This document shows positions 28,942 through 37,362 of a stretch of 64,000 bases of DNA, one piece after another; positions within the stretch are counted from its first letter, which is position 1; every line of letters begins with the position of its first letter. Where the stretch lies: assembly GCF_001274895.1 (NCBI RefSeq), contig NZ_CP006841.1:1426001-1490000 (forward strand). Reading direction: 5' to 3'. Source of the stretch: Corynebacterium lactis RW2-5. Lineage in GTDB: Bacteria > Actinomycetota > Actinomycetes > Mycobacteriales > Mycobacteriaceae. Made by a program: the position numbers and the translations under genes. Below the pieces are notes generated by a model. The model was not told the origin of the DNA. It worked only from the letters and a program-made list of their open reading frames with translations, and made no database searches.

Positions 28942-29997
28942 GTGACACAATCGCCCAGTGGCCCCCTCCAGCCTTCCCCGAATTCACCGGGGTCGACGGA
29001 GGATTCTCGCCTGATCCATCTCCTTCTTTCGCTTGCCGACGAGCCCCAGGGTCGCCGCTTCGAATGGATCCTCGGCAACGTCGCCGGGTACATGCGTCAA
29101 AAATCCGAAACAGCCGAGCGTTACCTGCGCCGCGACATAAATGTGCTTCGCGACCTGGGGATGAGCATCGAGGAGTCCGGAAGTGGAAAATCCCGTACCT
29201 TGAGGTTGCGACACGAGCACTGGGCCCAGACTGACCCTGGACTCTCCGACGATGAGTTGGCAGTGCTGTTCGAGGCCGCAAATGCGGTATTCACTAGCGA
29301 CGAATTGCACGCCGCCGCATTGACCGGGTGGAGTAAAATTGCGTCGTTAAGCAGGCGAGAGAAGGTGGCCAAGCCCGGCGAGTCGATGGTGATATCCGAT
29401 AAGCTGGAGCTCAATCGCGCGCAGCTGGCAACGCTCCTCGGAGCCCTGACCCCGCCCCGGACTACCGTCGAGTTTTGGTACTCGCGCCAATATGGTGTGG
29501 CGGACGAGCGCAGGACGCTTGAACCTTGGAGAATCATCAACATTCGGGGACGCTTCTACCTGCTGGGGTACGACCCGGAGCGAGTAGGGGCGAGGCTGTT
29601 CAGATTTAGCCGCATCAGCGAGGTGGTCGACACCCGCTCTGGCGCCACCATCCCGATTCCAAAGGACGATCTGCAGGAGATGGCGGAGAGGATGCTCGTC
29701 CGCAACGCGGAAACTTTCTCCGCTGTGGTGCGGATTCGCGAGGGTTCCTGCCGCGATGTGGTTTCCCGCTCCCGCCCGCTGGGAGGTGGCAGATACGAAC
29801 TCGACCCCCTGACAGTCGACGAGATTGTGCGACTGGGGCTGACCAATGCGCCTGATCTTGTCGTCGAGTCCCCGAAGAAGGCGCGAGACAAGATTGTCCA
29901 GCGGCTTCGCGAAGTGATTGCCCTGCACAAAGTCGGCGACGATCGCCGGAAATTGGGCACCGACGAGTCGATGGGCGGTAATAGCGATGGCTCCTAA
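28942..29997 (+). CDS. pafB: WYL-domain transcriptional regulator PafB
   Basis: 351 residues: an N-terminal winged helix-turn-helix (LIHLLLSLADEPQGRRFEWILGNVAGY, then AERYLRRDINVLRDLG) and a WYL domain from about 150 (EFWYSRQYGVADERRTLEPWRIINIRGRFYLLGYDPER). With PafC it forms the activator of the RecA/LexA-independent DNA-damage response in mycobacteria, sensing single-stranded DNA through the WYL domains. It is not needed for pupylation in spite of its name. The GTG start is preceded by GAAAGGA. It overlaps pafC by 11 bp. Confidence 0.93.
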   Translation: MTQSPSGPLQPSPNSPGSTEDSRLIHLLLSLADEPQGRRFEWILGNVAGYMRQKSETAERYLRRDINVLRDLGMSIEESGSGKSRTLRLRHEHWAQTDPGLSDDELAVLFEAANAVFTSDELHAAALTGWSKIASLSRREKVAKPGESMVISDKLELNRAQLATLLGALTPPRTTVEFWYSRQYGVADERRTLEPWRIINIRGRFYLLGYDPERVGARLFRFSRISEVVDTRSGATIPIPKDDLQEMAERMLVRNAETFSAVVRIREGSCRDVVSRSRPLGGGRYELDPLTVDEIVRLGLTNAPDLVVESPKKARDKIVQRLREVIALHKVGDDRRKLGTDESMGGNSDGS

Positions 29998-31003
29998 AAA
30001 TTCTTTGAAGTCCTTGGGCAAAAACGTCACCATCGAGGAGTTCCTCGCGGTCGTCCCTTATTTCGCGCGGTCCCGCTCGATTATGGAGGCTGCGATGGAG
30101 CTTTCGATTCCGGCGAATCGGATCCTCGAGATTTTGGACCAACTGGCCCTGATGGATGTTCCGGGAACGTATGGCACGCCGGCCTTCAGAATCAAAGAAT
30201 CGGGAGCGTTCGATAAGCAGCTTCTCTCAAGCGTCGGGTTGTTGTCGACGCCGCTGAAACTATCCGCGCTGGAGGCTACGACGCTGCTCCTCGTGATGGA
30301 GTCCATCGAGGCATCCTCCGACGGCGAAGGCTCTGCTGTGGCGCGATCTGCCGCAGACAAGCTGCGCAGGGTAGTGCGGGGAACGACTGCTATTGTGGAC
30401 ACCGTTGCTGAATCAGCGCTACACAGCTTCGCCTACGCGGCCGCCGTGCGAGAGGCTCTGCGCGAGAAAAAGGCGCTGAAAATCCAGTACCGCAATGCCT
30501 CCGGAGTGGAATCGCAGCGTGTCATTGACGTCCTGGCGACGATGAAAGTCGAGCAAACCACCTACCTTAAAGCGGTAGACCGCGACGATGAGAAGCAATC
30601 GGTCAAAAGCTTCCGAGCCGACCGCATTGTCGCAGCGGAGGTGACGGATCAGTCTGCCGGCTACTACCCGGACGTGTCCGTCGACCCGAGAGACCCCCAT
30701 GCTTTCGGCGCTGACGAAGACGAAAATCGTTGGGCACGCGCGAAAATCGCCGCAGAGGCCACGTGGATTGCCGACTACGAGCCGGTGTACTTCCTCGAGG
30801 AAGCGGGCGATGCCTCCACCGGGACAGACGCTGATTCGCCCGAATTCTTCGCTGCCGATATTCCCATGTCGAATACGGATGCGACTGTTGCTTTTGTTTT
30901 GCGCAGGTCTCCGAGCGTGACCGTCATCGAACCGGTAGAGTTACGAAATGCTGTTGTCGAACGGGCCAGCGCCGCGTTGGCGGAGTATGGTCTAGACAGC
31001 TAA
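29987..31003 (+). CDS. pafC: WYL-domain transcriptional regulator PafC
   Basis: 338 residues, partner of PafB. The N-terminal helix-turn-helix region (IEEFLAVVPYFARSRSIMEAAMELSIPANRILEILDQL) is followed by a WYL domain with KALKIQYRNASGVESQRVIDVLATMKVEQTTYLKAVDRDD. The ATG at 29987 is inside the end of pafB; an earlier in-frame start at 29918 lies deeper in pafB and is less likely. The pafBC pair precedes tatAC in the usual order. Coupled translation with pafB is likely. Confidence 0.92.
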   Translation: MAPKNSLKSLGKNVTIEEFLAVVPYFARSRSIMEAAMELSIPANRILEILDQLALMDVPGTYGTPAFRIKESGAFDKQLLSSVGLLSTPLKLSALEATTLLLVMESIEASSDGEGSAVARSAADKLRRVVRGTTAIVDTVAESALHSFAYAAAVREALREKKALKIQYRNASGVESQRVIDVLATMKVEQTTYLKAVDRDDEKQSVKSFRADRIVAAEVTDQSAGYYPDVSVDPRDPHAFGADEDENRWARAKIAAEATWIADYEPVYFLEEAGDASTGTDADSPEFFAADIPMSNTDATVAFVLRRSPSVTVIEPVELRNAVVERASAALAEYGLDS

Positions 31004-31032
31004 CCGAAATCATCTGAAAGGTCTCTAAGCGA

Positions 31033-31371
31033 ATGCCAAACCTAGGCCCTTGGGAAATCATTGCAATCCTGGTCGTCGTCGTCCTTTTGTTCGGCGCGAA
31101 GAAGCTCCCGGACGCCGCTCGTTCGCTCGGCCGCTCCATGCGCATCTTCAAGTCTGAGGTCAAGGAAATGCGCAACGATGATGAGCAGCGCGAGCAGGCC
31201 GCTATCCAGCAGGCCCCGCAGGCACAGCCGGCTCAGCCGATTCAGCCGCAGCAGTACACCGAGTACCCCCAGGCTCCGCAGGCACAGCCGGTTCAGCAGC
31301 CTGCGCCCCAGGCCCAGCCGCAGCAGTACCCGCAGCCTGGCCAGAACAATCCTGGCCAGCCGCAGCAGTAA
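31033..31371 (+). CDS. tatA: Twin-arginine translocase subunit TatA
   Basis: 112 residues: one N-terminal membrane helix ([15 protein letters not shown]), the [23 protein letters not shown] hinge and amphipathic helix, then a long low-complexity tail of Gln/Pro/Ala with repeats such as PQAQP and PQQY. The head is standard TatA; the tail is longer than in E. coli and is typical of actinobacteria. AAAGG precedes the ATG. tatC follows 18 bp later. Confidence 0.96.
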   Translation: MPNLGPWEIIAILVVVVLLFGAKKLPDAARSLGRSMRIFKSEVKEMRNDDEQREQAAIQQAPQAQPAQPIQPQQYTEYPQAPQAQPVQQPAPQAQPQQYPQPGQNNPGQPQQ

Positions 31372-31389
31372 GCGAAGGCCGGTTGAAGC

Positions 31390-32583
31390 GTGACTTCAGC
31401 TAATCCCACTTCATCACGTCCTCGGGTTCAAAGGCGGGCGCGAAAGCGCAAGCGCAACCCTGAGGGCGTGATGACTATTGTCCAGCATATTCAGGAGCTG
31501 AGGTATCGCCTCATGCTCGCATTCGCCGGTATCGCCGTCGGCACCGTGCTTGGATTCATCTGGTACCAGGCGTCCTTCAAGATTGGCCCTGTGCCAATCC
31601 CGTTTACGTCCTCGAGCGTCGGACCTATGTCGTTCATGTCCTTGGGCGAGATTCTGAAGGATCCGTACTGTGCCCTGCCTCCCGAAATGCGCCTGGGCGG
31701 GGAGACCGGCGAATGCCGCCTACTGGCGACTAGTCCGTTCGAGATGTTCCTGCTCCGAATGAAGGTCGGCGCTCTGGCGGGTCTGGTGCTTTCATCTCCT
31801 TGGTGGCTGTACCAAATCTGGGCCTTCGTCACCCCTGGCCTGGTCCGGAAGGAAAAGCGCACCACACTGGCGGTAGCCTTCGTCGCGGGCATCCTGTTCG
31901 TGCTCGGTGCTGTGCTGGCTTACGTCGTCGTCGCCGTTGGCCTCCAGTTCCTGATGCAGATCGGCGATTCCGCACAGATTTCCGCGCTCACCGGCTCTGA
32001 GTATTTCGGTTTTATTCTCGCTCTCATCATCATTTTCGGAGTTAGCTTCGAGCTTCCCCTCTTCGTCGTGATGTTGAACATGGCTGGGGTAGTTTCCTAC
32101 GAGATGATCAAGGACAAGCGCAGAATCATCATCCTGCTGCTATTCATCTTCTCTGCGTTTATGACTCCTGGCCAGGAGCCGTACTCGATGGTCGCTATGG
32201 CAGTCGCCCTAACTCTGCTGATGGAGTTGGCCATCCAGTTTTGCCGCCTCAATGACCGCCGCCGCAAGCGCGAGCGCCCGGATTGGCTGGACGTGGACGA
32301 TGAGCAGGGCTCCGGTCCAATTTCCGCGCCGGGAGCAATCGGCGAATACGGCGGAATCGACGCCCCCGGCTCTATTCAGGCGCCGTCGTCTGTAGGCGTT
32401 TCGCCCAGCGGTTCGATGCAGGCGAGTGCGGCCCCGGTGGCGAGCCCCGCGCCGGTCGCGTCGGCACGCCCGCAGACGCGGCCGACCCGCAATTCGCGCC
32501 CTCCGAGCCCCAAGCCGGAAGCCCCGGCACCGACAACGGACTTCCGCTCGAGGCCGGTCAGCGACTTCGATGATGTTCTCTAG
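31390..32583 (+). CDS. tatC: Twin-arginine translocase subunit TatC
   Basis: 397 residues. A basic N-terminus (RRARKRKRNPEG) leads into the Tat signal-recognition region MTIVQHIQELRYRL, then six membrane helices, with GLVRKEKR in the second cytoplasmic loop and FIFSAFMTPGQEP before the last helices. A cytoplasmic tail of about 110 residues, rich in Pro, Ser, Gly and Ala, follows the fold and is absent in the E. coli protein. TatB is not encoded here; a separate locus would be expected. Confidence 0.95.
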   Translation: MTSANPTSSRPRVQRRARKRKRNPEGVMTIVQHIQELRYRLMLAFAGIAVGTVLGFIWYQASFKIGPVPIPFTSSSVGPMSFMSLGEILKDPYCALPPEMRLGGETGECRLLATSPFEMFLLRMKVGALAGLVLSSPWWLYQIWAFVTPGLVRKEKRTTLAVAFVAGILFVLGAVLAYVVVAVGLQFLMQIGDSAQISALTGSEYFGFILALIIIFGVSFELPLFVVMLNMAGVVSYEMIKDKRRIIILLLFIFSAFMTPGQEPYSMVAMAVALTLLMELAIQFCRLNDRRRKRERPDWLDVDDEQGSGPISAPGAIGEYGGIDAPGSIQAPSSVGVSPSGSMQASAAPVASPAPVASARPQTRPTRNSRPPSPKPEAPAPTTDFRSRPVSDFDDVL

Positions 32584-32607
32584 GGCTGTTTATGACACCC
32601 TAGAGGC

Positions 32608-35373
32608 ATGACTCTTCTCGGCGATTTCGTCAGCCACCAGGATTTTGCCCTGGACGACTTTCAGCTCCGCGCCTGCCAGGCAATTGAGGCAGGGCGGGGC
32701 GTTGTCGTCTGTGCGCCCACGGGTGCAGGCAAGACAATTGTAGGAGAGTTCGCGATTCACGCTGCGCTGGCCGGCGGGGGAAAGTGCTTCTACACCACGC
32801 CGATTAAGGCGCTGAGTAATCAGAAGTATCACGACCTCGTAGCAGACTACGGCGCCGAGCGCGTCGGCCTTCTCACCGGCGATACCTCTATCAACGGCAA
32901 CGCGGACATCGTGGTGATGACCACCGAGGTCCTGCGCAATATGATCTACGCGGACTCGCCGACGCTGCGCGAGCTCACCCACGTGGTCATGGATGAGATC
33001 CACTACTTGGCCGACCGCGAGCGCGGTGCCGTGTGGGAGGAGGTCATCCTGAACCTCGACCAGTCCGTCTCTGTGATTGGGCTGTCGGCGACCGTGTCGA
33101 ATTCTGAGGAGTTCGGCCGCTGGCTCTCCACCGTCCGCGGCGATACCGAGGTTATTGTCACCGATCTGCGCCCGGTGCCGCTGCACCAGCACATGATGGT
33201 CGCTGGCCGCCTCTATCCGCTGTTTGAGCCGGAGTCTCACCAGGTCAACCGGGATCTGCTCGAGGCTTGCCGACGCGCCGAGCTCGGCTTCGGCGATGCC
33301 GGGTCCAAGGAGCGTTACCAGTACAAAAAGGGCCGCGGTCGCGGGGAGGCTGGGGCACGGCCTCAGAAGAAGTTCCGCCCTGCCCGGCGCGCCGACGTAA
33401 TCCGGATGCTGGGTTCGCTGGACATGCTCCCGGCGATTGTGTTTATTTTCTCTCGCGCGGGCTGCGAGGGCGCGCTGGCGCAGGTGGGGGCGACCCGAGC
33501 GGAGCTGACCAGTCAGGAGGAGCAGCAGCGCATCGCGGAGATCATCGACGCGGGCGTGGCGCACATTCCCGAAGACGACCTGAAGGTTCTGGGTTTCCTG
33601 CGCTGGCGCCGTATCCTCATTCGCGGTTTTGCGGCGCACCACGCGGGCATGCTGCCTGCATTCCGTCACATTGTGGAGGAGCTTTTCAACGAGGGCCTGG
33701 TCAAGGTTGTGTTCGCCACTGAGACCTTGGCGCTCGGCATCAATATGCCTGCGCGCACGGTGGTGCTGGAAAAGTTGGTCAAGTACAACGGCGAGGCCCA
33801 CGTCGACCTGACGCCGGGGCAGTACACCCAGATGACGGGTCGCGCTGGCCGCCGCGGTATCGATGTTGTCGGCAACGCGGTGGTGCAGTGGGCGCCGGCG
33901 ATGGATCCGAAGGCGGTTGCTGGGCTGGCGTCGACCCGTACCTACCCGTTGATTTCGACTTTCGCTCCGAGCTACAACATGAGCGTCAACCTGCTGCAGA
34001 CGCTTAGCTACGCGGACTCGAAGAATGTGATGGAGCGCTCGTTCGCCCAGTTCCAGGCCGACGGTGACATCGTGGGCGATGCCGCGGAGTTGGCAAAGGC
34101 GAAGCAGAAGGCCGAGGCCCTGCGAAACGAGCTGCTGGGGCGCGGGCGCGGCAGTGCAGACGCCAACGGGGCGCAGTCTGGCGGGGCGCAGTCCGAGTCG
34201 GACTCGGAGAAGTTGTCGCAGATGCTCGAATACCTCGACATCCGAAATAAGCTCTCGGCGGAGGAGAAAAATGCCAAGCGCCGCAATATCGAGGACCGCC
34301 ATACCGAGACAGTTACTGTGCTGCGCAGGCTCCGCCGCGGCGAGGTCCTGCCGGTTCCCGTAGGCAAGAAGGTGCAGCTGGCGGTGGTGTACCGGGAGGA
34401 TAACTCCCCGTCGAATCCGCGCCCGAGCGTGATTAGTGTCGGCGGTTACGTCGGCCGCATCGAGGCTGAAATCTTCCCGTCCGCGCCGGAGACCGTCGGC
34501 TCGATTAAACTGCCCCGCGATGCTAACCGTCACCCGAAGCGCGCGCTGGGGCTGGTCCGCGCCGAGATTGGGCGTAAGGGACTGAAAGGCCCCAAGCGTC
34601 TGCGCCGTCGTAGCGCGGGCAAGTCACCTGCGGTGAAGGCACTGCGCCAGCAGCTGCGCGCCCACCCGATGCACGGGGATCCGGCGGTGGAGTCCATGGC
34701 TCGGCACGCGGATACGCTCCGGCGGGCGGAGGCGGAGGTTGCGGCGCTGCAAAAGCGCGTGGACTCGGCCTCCGATACGCTGGCTCGAACCTTCGACAGG
34801 ATGCTGCAGCTTCTCGCCGAGATGGACTACGTCGAGTGGGAGGATGGCCAGGACCCGACTATCACAGAGGAGGGCCAGCGCCTGGCGAGGATTCACAGCG
34901 GCTCCGACCTTCTCGCCGCGCAGTGCCTGCGCCGTGGAATCTGGGACGGGCTCGACCCAGCCGAGCTAGCCGGCGCGGTGTCCAGCTTGGTCTTTGAAAA
35001 CCGCAAGTCAGTGAAGGGGAGCGACGAGGTGCCCACCCAGCCGCTTGCCGACGCCCTCGGCCACACATTCCGGATCTGGGAGGAGCTCTCGGCCGACGAG
35101 AGGCGTTACCGCCTTCCCGTGACCGAGCTACCGGATATTGCCTTTGCCACGGCCATTCATCAGTGGACCGCAGGTGCGCCGCTCGGATATTGCCTGCAGG
35201 CTGCGGCGGAGTCGGGCGCCGAGTTGACACCGGGCGATTTCGTGCGCTGGTGCCGGCAGGTCATCGACTTGCTCGAGCAGGTCAAGCAGACCGGATACTC
35301 GGACGAGATCAGGGCGTGTGCCGCAGAGTCCGTGCAGGCGATTCGCAGGGGCGTTGTAGCGCTTAGCAACTAA
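32608..35373 (+). CDS. helY: Ski2-like DEAH-box helicase HelY
   Basis: 921 residues. Helicase core: Q-region LDDFQLRACQAIE, Walker A APTGAGKT (36-43), TTPIKALSNQK, DEIH box within HVVMDEIHYLADRE (~125-137), motif III LSATVSN, and the C-terminal motifs ALGINMPARTVV and QMTGRAGRRGID. A linker of basic residues (RYQYKKGRGRGEAGARPQKKFRPARR) lies between the RecA lobes. The end carries the helical DSHCT domain. It is the actinobacterial Ski2-family RNA/DNA helicase and is probably involved in RNA processing or decay. The order tatC-helY is conserved in mycobacteria. Confidence 0.93.
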   Translation: MTLLGDFVSHQDFALDDFQLRACQAIEAGRGVVVCAPTGAGKTIVGEFAIHAALAGGGKCFYTTPIKALSNQKYHDLVADYGAERVGLLTGDTSINGNADIVVMTTEVLRNMIYADSPTLRELTHVVMDEIHYLADRERGAVWEEVILNLDQSVSVIGLSATVSNSEEFGRWLSTVRGDTEVIVTDLRPVPLHQHMMVAGRLYPLFEPESHQVNRDLLEACRRAELGFGDAGSKERYQYKKGRGRGEAGARPQKKFRPARRADVIRMLGSLDMLPAIVFIFSRAGCEGALAQVGATRAELTSQEEQQRIAEIIDAGVAHIPEDDLKVLGFLRWRRILIRGFAAHHAGMLPAFRHIVEELFNEGLVKVVFATETLALGINMPARTVVLEKLVKYNGEAHVDLTPGQYTQMTGRAGRRGIDVVGNAVVQWAPAMDPKAVAGLASTRTYPLISTFAPSYNMSVNLLQTLSYADSKNVMERSFAQFQADGDIVGDAAELAKAKQKAEALRNELLGRGRGSADANGAQSGGAQSESDSEKLSQMLEYLDIRNKLSAEEKNAKRRNIEDRHTETVTVLRRLRRGEVLPVPVGKKVQLAVVYREDNSPSNPRPSVISVGGYVGRIEAEIFPSAPETVGSIKLPRDANRHPKRALGLVRAEIGRKGLKGPKRLRRRSAGKSPAVKALRQQLRAHPMHGDPAVESMARHADTLRRAEAEVAALQKRVDSASDTLARTFDRMLQLLAEMDYVEWEDGQDPTITEEGQRLARIHSGSDLLAAQCLRRGIWDGLDPAELAGAVSSLVFENRKSVKGSDEVPTQPLADALGHTFRIWEELSADERRYRLPVTELPDIAFATAIHQWTAGAPLGYCLQAAAESGAELTPGDFVRWCRQVIDLLEQVKQTGYSDEIRACAAESVQAIRRGVVALSN

Positions 35374-35394
35374 CGTCCTTGATTAATACGGGTA

Positions 35395-35430
35395 GAAAAG
35401 CGGGGTAGCCGATTGGCCACTCCGCTTCTC
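35395..35430 (+). terminator. Hairpin after helY
   Basis: 12-nt arms 35395-35406 and 35419-35430 pair with one mismatch and one G-T pair around AGCCGATTGGCC, which itself pairs further. No long U-tract follows, so terminator strength is uncertain. Confidence 0.5.
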
Positions 35431-35466
35431 GGCATGGCGCTAAACGCCGCATTTCGCAGCTATGTG

Positions 35467-35495
35467 AACACAAACACACCGTTATAACTTGTGTT
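35467..35495. promoter_or_regulatory. Inverted repeat in the AT-rich promoter of the acyl-CoA ligase
   Basis: AACACAA (35467-35473) and TTGTGTT (35489-35495) are perfect inverted 7-mers 15 bp apart, about 100 bp before the ligase start. The surrounding 130 bp are strongly AT-rich in contrast to the neighbours. It may be an operator for a dimeric repressor; the regulator is unknown. Confidence 0.4.
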
Positions 35496-35593
35496 GATAT
35501 AAAAAGCGAGCTTAGTTTACTGTGAAAGAGTTTTAATTATATTTTCAACATTTATCCCTAATTAATAGTGTTTCCATTTGGAGTATTACGCTC

Positions 35594-37324
35594 ATGCCTA
35601 AAGCTGCAAACCCACTCGATCCGCAGACCGGCCGCCGCAACCGCCTCGTCACACAGACGCTGGCCCAGGACGTAACCAATTTCCTACAGGCGTTCCGTCC
35701 TCTCCAAAAGTCCGGCATTTACCCGGACCGCCCATCCGGCCAAACACGGCCGATCATGCACTGCATTAAACGATGGGGAATGTCTCAAGCGATGACGGTC
35801 GAAATGAACTGCATTCGCACCCCGGATTCAATTGCCCTGGTCGATGATCTGGGCGAGCGCACATACAAGGAGCTGCGCGACGATGTCTGGGCCTTCGCGA
35901 AGGGGCTGCACAAGCGCGGTATCGGCCCAAAGGACACCATCGCCATCATGGCCCGCAACGGCCGCGGCATTATGTACCCGTTCATCGCATGCGGCTACCT
36001 GGGCGCCCGGATGATGATTATCAATCCGGCGTCCTCTGGCCGCCAGGTGACTTCCATGCTCTCCGAGTACGGTGCCGATGCGCTGGTGATGGATGACGAG
36101 TTCGCGGGTTCCTTCGAAATTCCCGACGGCATCGTGACCGTCATTGGCTACGGGGAGTCCGAGGGCTTCGAGACCATGCAGCAGCTCATCGACGAGGACG
36201 CTGACATCGCGATGCCCGAGAAGGCTCGGCCGCAGCCTATGGTTTTGATGTCCTCGGGCACGACTGGTCTGCCCAAGGGCGTCCAGGTTCGCACCCCGAA
36301 GACCCCGCGCATTCTGGGCGGAATTGTCGACCGCATCCCGTGGCGCCCGTTCACCACGGTCCAGCTCACCGCTTCCATGTTCCACGGCTGGGGCCTGATC
36401 AACGTCAACATAGCCCTGGGAACGCGCTCGACGATCATCGCCCACCGCATCTACGACCCGGTTCAGGCCGTCGACGATGCGCTTAAGTACAATGTCGACG
36501 GGATTGTGTCCTCCGGCGTATTCCTCAAGAGCTTCGTCGACGAGTTCGAAAAGCGCGGAAACGCCAAGCTGCCCAACCTGCGTTTTGTTGTCGCCGCCGG
36601 CAATATCCTGCCGCAGTACGTCTACGAGCGGATTACCGACAACTTCGGCGAGGTGATGTACAACTTCTACGGCACCTCTGAGAACAACCAGATCTCCATC
36701 GCAACGCCGTCCGACCTGCGCGCCAAGCCAGGAACCGTTGGTCGTCCAAACCTGGGCACGACCGTCAAGATTCTCAACGAGGACGGCAGCGAGGTACCCG
36801 TCGGCAAGCCCGGCCTGGTCCACTCAGCGTGCAGCCTGACCTTCCTCGGATACCTGAGCCCGAAGGACAAGGCCACCGTGCGCAGCAACACCCTGTCCAC
36901 GGGCGACCTCGGCTACATCGACGAGGATGGGTTCCTCTTCGTCTACGGCCGCGCCGATGACATGGTCATCCGCGGCGGCGAGAACGTCTACCCGAAGGAA
37001 GCGGAGGACGTCATCGCCCGCATTCCGGGAGTCGACCAGGTTCACGTGCGTGGCGAGCAAAACGGAAAGGTCATCGCAGACGTTGACGCCTGGATTGTGC
37101 GCACCTCCGACGAGGCGGGAGCCCAGCTGACCGAGGACACCGTTAAAAAGACCGTCCTGGAGCTTCTGGCAGCCCACAACGTCCCGGACAACGTCTTCTT
37201 CGTCGACGAGTTGCCCTGGAATGACGCTGGCAAGGTTGTCCGCGCGAAGCTTCCGCACCCCAGCGAATTCGACAAGTCGGGCCCCGGCGCCAACCCCTCC
37301 GCCGGAATCGACGGCCAGAAATAG
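35594..37324 (+). CDS. AMP-dependent acyl-CoA synthetase (fatty-acid/aromatic ligase family)
   Basis: 576-residue adenylate-forming enzyme. The P-loop MSSGTTGLPKG is at about 217-227; FYGTSENNQ is the A5-type motif; STGDLGYIDEDGFLFVYGRADD is the hinge motif; and the C-terminal catalytic Lys sits in PWNDAGKVVRAKL. The C-terminal tail after this is Gly/Pro-rich. GGAG precedes the ATG by 11 bases. It is the first gene of a probable pair with the GMC oxidoreductase. The acyl substrate cannot be told from the sequence. Confidence 0.9.
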   Translation: MPKAANPLDPQTGRRNRLVTQTLAQDVTNFLQAFRPLQKSGIYPDRPSGQTRPIMHCIKRWGMSQAMTVEMNCIRTPDSIALVDDLGERTYKELRDDVWAFAKGLHKRGIGPKDTIAIMARNGRGIMYPFIACGYLGARMMIINPASSGRQVTSMLSEYGADALVMDDEFAGSFEIPDGIVTVIGYGESEGFETMQQLIDEDADIAMPEKARPQPMVLMSSGTTGLPKGVQVRTPKTPRILGGIVDRIPWRPFTTVQLTASMFHGWGLINVNIALGTRSTIIAHRIYDPVQAVDDALKYNVDGIVSSGVFLKSFVDEFEKRGNAKLPNLRFVVAAGNILPQYVYERITDNFGEVMYNFYGTSENNQISIATPSDLRAKPGTVGRPNLGTTVKILNEDGSEVPVGKPGLVHSACSLTFLGYLSPKDKATVRSNTLSTGDLGYIDEDGFLFVYGRADDMVIRGGENVYPKEAEDVIARIPGVDQVHVRGEQNGKVIADVDAWIVRTSDEAGAQLTEDTVKKTVLELLAAHNVPDNVFFVDELPWNDAGKVVRAKLPHPSEFDKSGPGANPSAGIDGQK

Positions 37325-37362
37325 ACACCTACCAGCACCGAGAGTTTACCCAGCCTAAGCCC

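Noticed and set aside
32590..34533. A 647-residue minus-strand open frame over helY
   Set aside because: It lies inside a clear helicase gene and has an Arg/His/Leu-rich composition typical of shadow frames.
35463..35478. A possible GlxR/CRP-type site, TGTGAACACAAACACA, before the acyl-CoA ligase
   Set aside because: The right half differs from TCACA and the central TA is missing; the nearby 7-bp inverted repeat is the more convincing signal.
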